Shown here in pieces: positions 34,754-43,892 of a stretch of DNA of 64,000 bases (its first letter is position 1; each line of letters opens with the position of its first letter). Source of the DNA: Candidatus Competibacteraceae bacterium (GTDB lineage: Bacteria > Bacteroidota > Bacteroidia > CAIKAF01); assembly GCA_014879445.1 (NCBI GenBank), contig JACSSC010000025.1, forward strand, positions 1 through 64,000, in the 5' to 3' direction. The notes below the pieces were generated by a model. The model made no database searches, was not told where the DNA came from, and saw only the letters and a list, made by a program, of their open reading frames with translations. A program made the translations under genes and the position numbers.

Positions 34754-36484
34754 CTAATGTAGTCGGTTTTTGGTCCAACGCTCAAAAAATTTGAGCTGAC
34801 TAGGCATTAACTCATCATTTACATTAAGAGAATAATCGGGAAAATAATTTGCACTAGCAGGTGGCAAGTCGAAAACCCGAACTCGATTGTCAGCCGTTTT
34901 GGTTCGTAAATGAAGTGGATCTCCATTAAAATAATCAAACCATTGACGAATATTACTATTGATGCTCATCCCGTTAATTGTAGCAATGGTTTCGCCTGGT
35001 TGCATACCTGCAAAAAAAGCGGGCGATTCCGGAGCAATCATGGCAATTTTGCCACTGTCTTCACTCAATTTAATACCATAATTCCTTTCGTACAATTCCC
35101 GAGAAGGCGAAATATGCATCGACAAGCCGACATGTCGTAATGTTGAAGCTAATAAAGGTTCAAAATCATCAATGCCCCAAACATACTTCTCAAAAAAAGG
35201 TTTCATCGAACACCCGGCGAAATGCTCAACCGTATTTACATAATCCATCTCACTATATCCTATTCCTCTTTTAGCGAAATTAATATACAGCGACTTCATC
35301 ACATCATCTAATCCATATTTCCCTTCACTAAGTTGAATGATAAGGATATCAAGCATCATAGCAAGCAATGCACCTTCGTTGTATATGGAAGTTTTTCGAT
35401 GAGGCACTCCTGGGTCATATCCATCCACCCACATATCAAAAGACGCCTCGGAAACAGACATGTTGAATCTGGCATAATTATGAAAATGCTTGTTCAACCA
35501 TTCATGAACACATTCAAAAAACTGAGTTTGAGAAAAAACATTTGCTCTAAACAACATGATATCTCCCATATAAGTCGTAACCCCCTCGGCCACATACCCT
35601 GTTCTAAAATAGTTTTCACGAGCAAAATCATAAGGTAACATTTCTACCGGCCTTATTTTCTTGATATTCCAGCTATGATAAAATTCGTGTGACGATAGAC
35701 CGAGCAAATGATCATATCCTTCTTTAAACACATTGTATGATGGCCCAATCATACAAACTGTCGAATTTTCGTGCTCTACTCCATGATAAGATTTATGAGG
35801 TGTAATCTGAAAAAGGAAATGATATTCCTTTTCGGGGAATTCGCTGTAGGCCAATATTTGCTCATTCATAAAGCGTGTAAAATCATGTTCAATACGTTCG
35901 AAATCGGGCTTACATTCGCCTTGAAACCAAAAATACACATCAAGATTATGAATTTTGCAGGAGTGCATTTTGAGTGAAGGACTGGAAATAAAAGGGCTGT
36001 CAGCTAATCGATCAAAATGAGGTGCCGAAAGTATATTCCCGGCTTGATTCCCTCCTTCAAGCCCCGATGCAATTTTCCATCCTTCAGGTAGAATGAGTTG
36101 TATTTCGCATGGTTCTTGCTCTTTTCCTTTTGCAAAAAGAAAACAATTCACGGGATTTACATACAATTGATCATCGCTAAGGTATGTCGATCCTGCATTT
36201 AGAATTGCGGCATAATAATTATAGCGCAGCGTTAATGCTCCTCTAGCAGGTAATAAAATCTGCCATGTTTCGCGTGATGATTTTTCAATTGATAGTGGGT
36301 TTTGCTGAGCATCATATGCCTGAACTCGCAAAATATTGCGAGCAAAATTTCCTAATTCATAACGACCCGGACGCCATGCAGGCAACTGCATTGTGAGAAC
36401 TCCGGCTTCTGCTTCCGGAATTTGTATTTCAATGTTGATGATTTGAGAAGATGCCTGATGCCATGATAGTATATAACGAATCAT
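34754..36484 (-). CDS. M61-family glycyl aminopeptidase-like metallopeptidase with PDZ domain
   Basis: A 576-residue protein without a signal peptide. The N-terminal beta domain (MQLPAWRPGRYELGNFARN) and the zinc site HEFYHSWNIKKIRP (His266, Glu267, His270) with a downstream Glu in YVAEGVTTYMGD are characteristic of peptidase family M61. A PDZ domain follows (about 470-540: IAMIAPESPAFFAGMQPGETIATING). Relatives act as aminopeptidases with preference for glycine or acidic residues. It is probably cytoplasmic. It lies between the M43 protease terminator and lgt with its own upstream space. Confidence 0.9.
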   Translation of the reverse strand: MIRYILSWHQASSQIINIEIQIPEAEAGVLTMQLPAWRPGRYELGNFARNILRVQAYDAQQNPLSIEKSSRETWQILLPARGALTLRYNYYAAILNAGSTYLSDDQLYVNPVNCFLFAKGKEQEPCEIQLILPEGWKIASGLEGGNQAGNILSAPHFDRLADSPFISSPSLKMHSCKIHNLDVYFWFQGECKPDFERIEHDFTRFMNEQILAYSEFPEKEYHFLFQITPHKSYHGVEHENSTVCMIGPSYNVFKEGYDHLLGLSSHEFYHSWNIKKIRPVEMLPYDFARENYFRTGYVAEGVTTYMGDIMLFRANVFSQTQFFECVHEWLNKHFHNYARFNMSVSEASFDMWVDGYDPGVPHRKTSIYNEGALLAMMLDILIIQLSEGKYGLDDVMKSLYINFAKRGIGYSEMDYVNTVEHFAGCSMKPFFEKYVWGIDDFEPLLASTLRHVGLSMHISPSRELYERNYGIKLSEDSGKIAMIAPESPAFFAGMQPGETIATINGMSINSNIRQWFDYFNGDPLHLRTKTADNRVRVFDLPPASANYFPDYSLNVNDELMPSQLKFFERWTKNRLH

Positions 36485-36528
36485 CTTTTTTTCTCAAATG
36501 TACATAAACATGATTGGGATACAAACAA

Positions 36529-36558
36529 AAAAGGAACAGCCGAATCGCTGTTCCTTTT
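36529..36558 (-). terminator. Terminator of the M43 protease gene
   Basis: AAAAGGAACAGC-cgaatc-GCTGTTCCTTTT is a perfect 12-base stem with a 6-base loop, 20 bases past the minus-strand stop at 36579 and followed on that strand by a T-rich tract. Confidence 0.9.
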
Positions 36559-36578
36559 CATAATTAAGATAGCTGCGT

Positions 36579-38834
36579 TTAATCAGCAATTATTTTTTGT
36601 GTTGATGCCACTCCATTAATTTGCAAGCGAACAAAATACACGCCTGAAGCACCAAGTTTTGATCTGTCTAACTCAAAAATCTGTTCGCCTTGTTTCAAAT
36701 TCCCTGCATATAAATTAAATACTATCCTTCCGGTAATATCAAGTATATCTACTTTTACATCACCTGCAGTAAGAAGCTGAAAATATACTTGCGAAATTTG
36801 GGTAACCGGATTCGGGAATATACTGAAATCGGTTTGACCGGTTATATTCTCTTCCACGCCAATGGCCTGAGAATTTTCAATCAATACATCGTCAATATAG
36901 AAGTCGTTTCCATATTGGCCGCCACTTTTCCAAAGAAACATGAGTCGAACATTATCTTCATTCAGATAGGGGGTAATATTAACTGATGCTTCTTTCCATT
37001 GAGCTGCCGTTGTTGGAATAAAACCACCAGGGGCTAAGCCGGCAGTAATAAGACGCACTCCTTTAAGTGTTGCAGTAGCTGTCCCATCAACCGTAATCTG
37101 ACGACGTGACCAATTAAGGCCACAATTGGTAGAAACGTACACGCTGAGTTCATCATTCTGCTCCACATAGGGATTGTCTGTCATTTTAGCATAAGCATAT
37201 TTAAATGTAAGCTTATCATTTTCGATGGTTGTAAGATCAAACATTGGAGAGATTAACGCGTCTGTTTCGAAAGTAATATTATTATCATTCTTTAAACGCA
37301 TAGATTTTGTGCTGAGATAGCCGGCTGTTTCAAACCACTCCCAACGGTTGTTTAGGTTCCCCTCATTAACTGCAAGCCATTTGCCTTGCTCATATAAACT
37401 GCCATATTCAAAGGGCTCGTAATAGATATGACTTGATACATCTGCTACATCATTATATACCCTAACATAATCCTGACGCTCTTTTGTATGAGAGCCCACA
37501 GCATTGGTTGCCGTAAGCGTTACATCATACACCCCAGCTGTATTATAAGTTACAACAGGAGCGGATGAAGTAGAAGTAGCAGGACTTCCACCTTCAAACA
37601 TCCAATCAAGCGAACTGGGAGTAGCATTGTATGTGCCGTGAGCAAATGTAAGAGATTGGCCTGCACAGAGGAGCTTGGTAGTAAACACTTCGTTGGTGCC
37701 GGTACGACTCCAAAAATCAGCAATGGGTGCAGGGGAGCAAGGACTGGCATAGGCAGCATCATCCGTACCCGTTTGAATATTATTAGCACTGGTAATTAAG
37801 CTGCCACGGAATGAGATAGTATTCAATACAAATTCAATTTTACTCTTTTGACCTTTGCTGAACATCCACAAACACTGGTCGGCGGTATAGTCCATAAAGT
37901 TCATCCACATCTCCCCAATCGTATCTCGCATATATAAATCTACATCGTAGCAAGTAGCCGTTTTGGGAATGGGGAAACAGCTTCCACCACTAAAATTTGG
38001 TCCAAAATGAACAGGGGTATCGTCAATGCCGTCACTTCCACAATCTTCATCTCCCCAAATATGAAAAAGACCCAGCCAATGACCGGCTTCGTGAGTTAAT
38101 GTAGCTCCTGTATTTCCAACGGCTGTGCCTGAAGTACCAAAGACGTTGTGCAAAACAGCCACACCATCTGTAGAGGTGAGCGGATATTGCGAGCCAAAGG
38201 CAAAAGGAAACTGGGCATACCCCAAAATGGTGCCCCATTGTGTATCGTTAAAGATAGATTTAACCACCCATACATTAAAATATTTTTCACGATCCCAGTA
38301 GCTGGTTTGCTTGAATTTGGTGAAATCTTTGGCCTGATTGGTTTTAGGGGTATAAACACGAACGATGCCGTCTGTACAATTGCCCTGAGGGTCGAGTGTG
38401 GCTAACCTAAATTCAATGTTGCAATTTGCAACCAACGTATCAAATGTGGGATGCGCCACAAAAGATGGAGTGGTAAGTGCCGAATTGTTTGCATTAAAGT
38501 CCTTGTTAAGTGCAACCATTTGACTCTGAATTTGCGACTTCGAAATGTTTTCGGTACCCCCTTCATGTAATACATGTACTACAACCGGAATAATACGAGC
38601 TCCAGACTCTGATAATTCAAACTGATGAATATCGGCCTGCTGCAACCATAGTTGAAATTCCTGCATAAAAGCTTCCTTCTGAAGCTGAAATCCCGGATAT
38701 TCTTTTTCTATCATCTGGGTTTCGCTTCCGCATCCGTTCTGCTGTTGGGCAAGAGTAGCCAATGGTAAACTCAGCCATACAACTACAGCACACATGGCGG
38801 GCCGAAACAAACGGTTGTAAAATTCTCTTCTCAT
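36579..38834 (-). CDS. Secreted M43 (pappalysin-like) metalloprotease with PKD domain and T9SS sorting signal
   Basis: About 751 residues from the ATG at 38834 (MRREFYN), which gives a signal peptide ending near ATLAQ; the 38879 start adds 15 residues. The catalytic domain has THEAGHWLGLFHIWGDEDC, the extended zinc motif HExxHxxGLxH of family M43, with the usual cysteine pattern. It is followed by a PKD domain (GGSPATSTSSAPVVTYNTAG), a carbohydrate-binding-like jelly roll (DALISPMFDLTTIENDKLTF ... FYIDDVLI) and a type A sorting domain (FSIFPNPVTQISQVYF ... GVYFVRLQING). It is secreted by the T9SS and is expected to degrade extracellular protein. The terminator lies at 36529-36558. Confidence 0.93.
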   Translation of the reverse strand: MRREFYNRLFRPAMCAVVVWLSLPLATLAQQQNGCGSETQMIEKEYPGFQLQKEAFMQEFQLWLQQADIHQFELSESGARIIPVVVHVLHEGGTENISKSQIQSQMVALNKDFNANNSALTTPSFVAHPTFDTLVANCNIEFRLATLDPQGNCTDGIVRVYTPKTNQAKDFTKFKQTSYWDREKYFNVWVVKSIFNDTQWGTILGYAQFPFAFGSQYPLTSTDGVAVLHNVFGTSGTAVGNTGATLTHEAGHWLGLFHIWGDEDCGSDGIDDTPVHFGPNFSGGSCFPIPKTATCYDVDLYMRDTIGEMWMNFMDYTADQCLWMFSKGQKSKIEFVLNTISFRGSLITSANNIQTGTDDAAYASPCSPAPIADFWSRTGTNEVFTTKLLCAGQSLTFAHGTYNATPSSLDWMFEGGSPATSTSSAPVVTYNTAGVYDVTLTATNAVGSHTKERQDYVRVYNDVADVSSHIYYEPFEYGSLYEQGKWLAVNEGNLNNRWEWFETAGYLSTKSMRLKNDNNITFETDALISPMFDLTTIENDKLTFKYAYAKMTDNPYVEQNDELSVYVSTNCGLNWSRRQITVDGTATATLKGVRLITAGLAPGGFIPTTAAQWKEASVNITPYLNEDNVRLMFLWKSGGQYGNDFYIDDVLIENSQAIGVEENITGQTDFSIFPNPVTQISQVYFQLLTAGDVKVDILDITGRIVFNLYAGNLKQGEQIFELDRSKLGASGVYFVRLQINGVASTQKIIAD

Positions 38835-39102
38835 AACTTTAACTTTTGTTTGATACAAAATTGATTCAATATGCCTCACAAAAAAATAACATTTTTTAAA
38901 GGTTATCGTCCTGTTTTAACAAGTTTACAAAACTATATGAAATATGAAGAATAGCCAAACATCATGTTAATTTTTCCAACTTTCGTTATAACATTTTGCC
39001 AATATGCTGTTTATAAGCATTTTAACAATTTGGCTATTTATGATTGATCGGAATCATGGCCTGGTGTTTTGAAAACCGCTTAGCGTTCTTTTCCTTTGCT
39101 GT

Positions 39103-40719
39103 ATGATTGAACATCAAATTGCTTTTGCAAAAGCCGGTATCGGAAGCCATCTGTTTCATGATTATCTGAATGGCCATGTCCCTGTCAGGTTGTTTTATCA
39201 ATACGAACCCTCAATAAAAGGGATTGGAGAGGCCATAGAGCAGAGATTAGAGCATCCTGTAAACAGACAAGCATTGCATCATGTTTTGCAGAGACAATAC
39301 GCTGGAATCAACACAGGCCCAGAGGTTTCATCCAATATTGACTTACTGTTACAACCCAACACCTTGACGATAACCACAGGGCATCAACTAACCCTCGTAG
39401 CATCGCCCCTATTCTACATTTATAAAATCGCCTCTGCAATTTCATTGTGTCGCCATCTTTCTGCCACCCATCCTACTCATCATTTCGTGCCTGTTTTATG
39501 GATGAATTCAGAAGATCACGATTTTGAGGAAATAAATCACTGCTGGATGGATGGACAAAAATTTGTTTGGAGCCCGCCTGACGGGCCTGCCATACCGGTT
39601 GGAAATCGCTCACTCGAAAATATAGACCACTTTTTCTCATCCATTTTGGGAAATTTTATCAAGAACGATACATTAACCAACGTTTTGAAGGAGTGGAAGG
39701 AGATTTACATGCAAAGCAAAAACCTTACTGAAGCTACACACAAACTGATTCATACATTATTTGGCAGATATGGTCTCGTTATCGTTGACCAACAGGATTT
39801 GGAATTAAAAAAAATAGCCCTGCCCGTTTTTAGAAATGAATTGAGCCGGCAACTCTCCTACCATCACGTAAGCCATAGTATGGATTTGCTGCATAATTTG
39901 GGATATGAAAGCCAAGCAAACCCACGTTACATCAATCTTTTTTATTCAGACAACCAATATGGCAGAAACAGAATAGAGGTTGATTCCCAAAATGGATTTA
40001 CAGTATTAAACAGTCCTGTACGTTTTACTATAAACGACTTTGAGCACAATACAGAAACATTATTGCAGGCATTAAGTACCAATGTTATTACACGTCCGTT
40101 ATACCAACAATCTATCTTGCCCGATATCGTCACAATTGGAGGCCCGGCAGAAGTGGCATATTGGCTGCAATACAAATCCATGTTCGACGCATCTGGAATA
40201 TTTTATCCAGTTGTTCTGATGAGAGATTCATTTTTGTTTTTACCTGAAAAAAAATTACATAAACTTCATAAACTAGGGTTCAGCATTTCAGATATAACAG
40301 AAAATCCATCCGTTTTATTGAAACTTTATATACAACACAACGAAGAATCATTTGACCCACTGGGCATCTGTGACAAGCTTTCTGAGCTATTTCAGGAATT
40401 AGCTCAACACATGAGGAAAGCCGATTCTACACTGCAACCAGCAGCCGAAGCATCGTTGAAAAGAACTCTAAAAGAAATCAAAAAATTAGAAGAGAAATAC
40501 TACAGGTCGTTGCGTAAGAAAAATCATCTTGCGGCAGAAAATTTCAGACAGCTTCATGAATGGTGTTATCCGAACGGTGTATTTCAGGAGCGCATTACCC
40601 ACATGCTCGACCTAACAGCCACACCAGACACTTGGATCGAATCACTCCTACAAGATTGCAACCCACTGGATCATCACATAAAAATTATTTCCCATGAGTA
40701 CTCAAATGGAAGAACCTGA
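39103..40719 (+). CDS. bshC: Bacillithiol biosynthesis cysteine-adding enzyme BshC
   Basis: A 538-residue protein matching the usual BshC length of about 530. Recognisable motifs are TITTGHQLTLVASPLFYIYK, VPVLWMNSEDHDFEEINHCW (family motif VFWLASEDHDFEE) and the terminal coiled region. BshC joins cysteine to glucosaminyl-malate, the last step of bacillithiol synthesis, giving the low-molecular-weight thiol used in place of glutathione. It is cytoplasmic. bshA and bshB are not in this window and are expected elsewhere. It overlaps the downstream small membrane gene by 26 bases. Confidence 0.9.
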   Translation: MIEHQIAFAKAGIGSHLFHDYLNGHVPVRLFYQYEPSIKGIGEAIEQRLEHPVNRQALHHVLQRQYAGINTGPEVSSNIDLLLQPNTLTITTGHQLTLVASPLFYIYKIASAISLCRHLSATHPTHHFVPVLWMNSEDHDFEEINHCWMDGQKFVWSPPDGPAIPVGNRSLENIDHFFSSILGNFIKNDTLTNVLKEWKEIYMQSKNLTEATHKLIHTLFGRYGLVIVDQQDLELKKIALPVFRNELSRQLSYHHVSHSMDLLHNLGYESQANPRYINLFYSDNQYGRNRIEVDSQNGFTVLNSPVRFTINDFEHNTETLLQALSTNVITRPLYQQSILPDIVTIGGPAEVAYWLQYKSMFDASGIFYPVVLMRDSFLFLPEKKLHKLHKLGFSISDITENPSVLLKLYIQHNEESFDPLGICDKLSELFQELAQHMRKADSTLQPAAEASLKRTLKEIKKLEEKYYRSLRKKNHLAAENFRQLHEWCYPNGVFQERITHMLDLTATPDTWIESLLQDCNPLDHHIKIISHEYSNGRT

Positions 40720-41206
40720 TAAAACAAGTCAGTCAAAGCAGCGTCAACGAATATCTATTACAACATTTGGGCTGGCTTGTCTTTGCTTCTTGCTTCCATT
40801 CTGTGTTCTTACCTGTGGCAATGATCGTATTGATGAAAAAACATATTCAGGGATTGACATGATGTTGTTACGATTTGGAAATGAAAACCCCGGATTTGGT
40901 GGTTATGCTGACATATTTACGATATTAGCCTTTGTAATGATTATTGGAGGTCTTATCCTCTCAATTTTCAAAGGCAATTACATATGGCGTTCCATTTCCG
41001 GCTCTGCTGCCGTTGTATGTCTGATGATATTATATGTATATGTTAGAGACCAAATCAAATACTCATCACACGAAATGGCAAATTTTATTGAAGTAAAATT
41101 TCGTATTGGATACTTTTTGGCTCTTTTTTTTGCTTTGGTCGGTGCTATTCTGAATTTTAGATATGACCGAGAGGAAAAGGCAGAAAAAAAGAAAGCCGGA
41201 ACATAA
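40694..41206 (+). CDS. Four-helix membrane protein, unknown
   Basis: A 170-residue polytopic protein with about four hydrophobic segments (FGLACLCFLLPFCVLTC, IFTILAFVMIIGGLILSIF, ISGSAAVVCLMILYVYV, IGYFLALFFALVGAILNF) and basic ends. I do not recognise a named family. Its start lies within bshC (26-base overlap), so it is translationally coupled; Met5 (MEEP) is an alternative start, also inside bshC. The stop codon falls in the loop of the terminator hairpin at 41192-41217. Confidence 0.6.
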   Translation: MSTQMEEPDKTSQSKQRQRISITTFGLACLCFLLPFCVLTCGNDRIDEKTYSGIDMMLLRFGNENPGFGGYADIFTILAFVMIIGGLILSIFKGNYIWRSISGSAAVVCLMILYVYVRDQIKYSSHEMANFIEVKFRIGYFLALFFALVGAILNFRYDREEKAEKKKAGT

Positions 41207-41217
41207 GATCCGGCTTT
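41192..41217. terminator. Bidirectional terminator embedding the stop codon of the upstream gene
   Basis: AAAGCCGGA-acataaga-TCCGGCTTT is a perfect 9-base stem. The TAA stop of the plus-strand membrane gene lies in the loop. On the minus strand it is followed by a U-rich tract (from the A-run at 41184-41190), so it also serves rplS. Confidence 0.85.
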
Positions 41218-41237
41218 TCTCAAAAATGATTTTATGT

Positions 41238-41582
41238 TTAAGCAGTAAAAATCTTTTCTTTAATCTTGGCAGCTTTACCTTTAGCTTCGCGAAGATAAAA
41301 CAAACGAGCACGACGAACTTTACCACGTTTTAATACCTCAATGCTGTCAATAAATGGAGAGTTGAATGGAAATATACGTTCAACACCCACACCATTAGAA
41401 ATTTTGCGAAGGGTAAATGTTGCTGTTTTCATTTGCAATACAACCCCTTGAAATTTCTGGATACGCTCTTTGTTTCCTTCTTTAATCTTATAGGAAAGTA
41501 TAATAGTATCGCCAGGGCCAAATTCGGGTAAAGCGTTTGAAGTAACAAATTTTTCCTGCACTTGCTTGATGAGATTGTCCAT
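41238..41582 (-). CDS. rplS: 50S ribosomal protein L19
   Basis: A 114-residue ribosomal protein at the 30S-50S interface. The family signature is complete: [50 protein letters not shown] and a C-terminal [14 protein letters not shown]. The usual trmD-rpsP neighbours are absent, so here L19 is a single-gene transcript ending in the hairpin at 41192-41217. No sign of an autoregulatory leader was seen. Confidence 0.97.
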   Translation of the reverse strand: MDNLIKQVQEKFVTSNALPEFGPGDTIILSYKIKEGNKERIQKFQGVVLQMKTATFTLRKISNGVGVERIFPFNSPFIDSIEVLKRGKVRRARLFYLREAKGKAAKIKEKIFTA

Positions 41583-41703
41583 TTTTTATCAAATTTTAGG
41601 GGTGCAATGATACAAATTATTTTGATGCCAAACAATCTTTGCTGTTTTTTTACAATATTTACGCCAACAACTTCATATCAATTTTACATCAAAACACCAA
41701 AAA

Positions 41704-43149
41704 ATGGGAGATTATTTCGCTGATATTCACGTACATTCAACACTTAAATCATTTAATTCGGGCTATCCTTCACCTCGTCATACTATTTGGGATGATGTTA
41801 CACACAACTTAGGAAAAACCGCTCCGGCGCGACTTATTTATAACAGCAGCCGTGAAGTAGCCAAATATAGTCAATCGAACTTTTATGAACTGGCCAAAGG
41901 ACGCGTAAGGGTTGCTACTGTTTCTCTCTATCCGCTTGAAAAGGGATTCCTCGAAATGCGAAGTTTGTCAAAAGCAGTTACTCGTTTGCAGGCACGAAAA
42001 GAAATGGTTGAAGCCATTACCGGTTATGCCTACTCCTCAGTTGAACACATTTTGAAGCACAATGATTATTTTGAAGAACTGCAATCAGAATACAAATACA
42101 TCCGCGACCACCAAGGCGACTCTCCAGATGGGAATTATGCCTATCGAATTGTAAACAACTTTGAAGAATTAACCCAGACCATTAAATCCGATAAACGAAC
42201 CTTGGCCATTGTTCTTTCGATTGAAGGCGCTCATGTTTTTTACAATGAGAAGATGCTCTCCGGCAAACTCAGCCCTCAGGAAATGAAGAAAGAGTTGATG
42301 CAAAATATCATTGCGGTAAAAAACTGGGGCACCCCTCCTTTCACCATTAATCTCAGTCATCATTTTTATAATGGGCTTTGCGGACATGCCAAGAGTTTAG
42401 CCGGCATCATGGGTTCAGGCATTCTGAATCAAAACAAGGGGCTAGAATCAAACCTTACCGGATTAGGCATTAAATGTCTGAAAGAGCTTCTAAGCCCCAA
42501 CAATGGCAAACGAATACTAGTGGACATCAAGCATATGAGCTTGTCGGGGCGCAAAGAATTATACAACTGGATTAGAAGCTATAATTACTTATCCAAAAAT
42601 GATAAAATCCCCATTGTATGTAGTCATACAGGGATTAATGGATACAAAACCATGTCGAGTTCACTGCTTCGTCCAGACAATAATCAAAAAAACAACAGGA
42701 TGTACTTCAACCGTTGGAGCATCAACCTATCGGATGAAGAAATACGCATTATTCACGAATCCGGCGGCATCATTGGTTTGATGCTCGACAAATACAAACT
42801 CGGCGGGGGTCTGTTTTTCAAATCCCTTAAGCTTCTTAAAGACGAACAACAGCTACGAGATGCATACTGCTCTATTTTTATGGACAATGCCTTGCAGATC
42901 GTTTCGGCAGTAGGCAACAAGTCAGGATGGGATTGTATTGCATTGGGCTCCGACTACGATGGAGCAATTTCGCATGTAGATTTTTATGACAAATGCTCTA
43001 CCATGCCACAACTTTCAAATGATTTGATTTCGTTTCTCGAAAGAACACGCCATGGACGCTCTCTCTGGCATGGATACAAACCAAACGAGATCGTTGACAA
43101 AATACTTCGAAAAAACGTAATGGATTTTTACCAACAACATTTTATCTGA
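41704..43149 (+). CDS. Membrane-dipeptidase-like (M19 family) amidohydrolase
   Basis: A 481-residue protein without a signal peptide. It contains DIHVHSTLKSFN near the N-terminus, IEGAHVFY, NLSHHFYNG, LVDIKHMSLSGR, CSHTGINGY and LGSDYDG, which line up with the metal-ligand and active-site motifs of renal-dipeptidase (M19) enzymes; however the first motif is DIHVH where most M19 have DxHND. M19 enzymes hydrolyse dipeptides, including some with D-residues. It is longer than the usual 350-400 residues because of an inserted region near the N-terminus (about residues 30-130). Dipeptidase activity is likely; substrate is unknown. Confidence 0.78.
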   Translation: MGDYFADIHVHSTLKSFNSGYPSPRHTIWDDVTHNLGKTAPARLIYNSSREVAKYSQSNFYELAKGRVRVATVSLYPLEKGFLEMRSLSKAVTRLQARKEMVEAITGYAYSSVEHILKHNDYFEELQSEYKYIRDHQGDSPDGNYAYRIVNNFEELTQTIKSDKRTLAIVLSIEGAHVFYNEKMLSGKLSPQEMKKELMQNIIAVKNWGTPPFTINLSHHFYNGLCGHAKSLAGIMGSGILNQNKGLESNLTGLGIKCLKELLSPNNGKRILVDIKHMSLSGRKELYNWIRSYNYLSKNDKIPIVCSHTGINGYKTMSSSLLRPDNNQKNNRMYFNRWSINLSDEEIRIIHESGGIIGLMLDKYKLGGGLFFKSLKLLKDEQQLRDAYCSIFMDNALQIVSAVGNKSGWDCIALGSDYDGAISHVDFYDKCSTMPQLSNDLISFLERTRHGRSLWHGYKPNEIVDKILRKNVMDFYQQHFI

Positions 43150-43153
43150 TTAG

Positions 43154-43185
43154 TTGTTACCTGAAAACAGATTTTGCTATTTTTG
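43154..43185 (+). promoter_or_regulatory. Promoter of the DUF6580 gene
   Basis: TTG (43154-43156)-N21-TATTTTTG (43178-43185) agrees with the Bacteroidota consensus TTG-N17-23-TAnnTTTG. The ATG follows 28 bases later at 43213. Confidence 0.5.
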
Positions 43186-43212
43186 CCATCACAGAATATT
43201 GAATTTGCTATT

Positions 43213-43800
43213 ATGAAAAATAAACTGGTTTACTTAATTGGCATTATTGCCGCCGCAGGCCTGAGCCGACTTTTACCTCATCCATGGAATTTTTCTCCCC
43301 TGGTGGGCATTACATTAATGGGTGGCGCGCTGATTTCGAATCGAAAACTTAGCTTTCTACTTCCATTAGCCATCTGGCTTTTTACCGACTTGTTGGTAAA
43401 TGCTTTTATATATGCTAAACCGTTAACCGACTTATCCTATTTTATTACCTCCGATGCATTGGGTGTCTATCTGAGCATGTTGATGATTTGGGGTATCGGT
43501 TTGCTGATGAGCAAACGTCTCCGTTTCTCAACTATTTTGGCCGGTACGATTGCCTCCTCTTTGTTATTTTACATTGTTACCAATACAGCCGTATTTTTAG
43601 GGTCTCCATATTACGAGCCCTCTTTAGCAGGATGGCTTCAGTGCATGTATATGGGTATTCCATTCTATCAATCACCTTACGGTACATTGTTTGGCAGTTT
43701 TTTCTTTAACGGTATCATGGGCGACTTGTTTTACTCAGGGATGCTATTCGGCTCTTGGTATTACATCAACCGCCGGGCTTTTGTTCCGGCCATTGCTTAA
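43213..43800 (+). CDS. DUF6580-family putative transport membrane protein
   Basis: About 195 residues from the ATG at 43213 (MKNKLVYLIG); the track start at 43174 lies inside the promoter. Around five membrane helices are seen. Motifs include LSRLLPHPWNFSPLVGITLMGGA and LPLAIWLFTDL, typical of DUF6580, a family related in shape to ECF-type substrate-binding membrane (S) components. No ATPase or T-component gene is nearby, so the transport role and substrate are not known. It lies 92 bases upstream of lepB. Confidence 0.8.
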   Translation: MKNKLVYLIGIIAAAGLSRLLPHPWNFSPLVGITLMGGALISNRKLSFLLPLAIWLFTDLLVNAFIYAKPLTDLSYFITSDALGVYLSMLMIWGIGLLMSKRLRFSTILAGTIASSLLFYIVTNTAVFLGSPYYEPSLAGWLQCMYMGIPFYQSPYGTLFGSFFFNGIMGDLFYSGMLFGSWYYINRRAFVPAIA

Positions 43801-43892
43801 TCCTTTTATTCACTCATCTCTGAGCAGTTAATTTATATTAACCTGCTGCGGCCTACTATATATTCCTTTAGATTTGCATAAAAATACACGTC

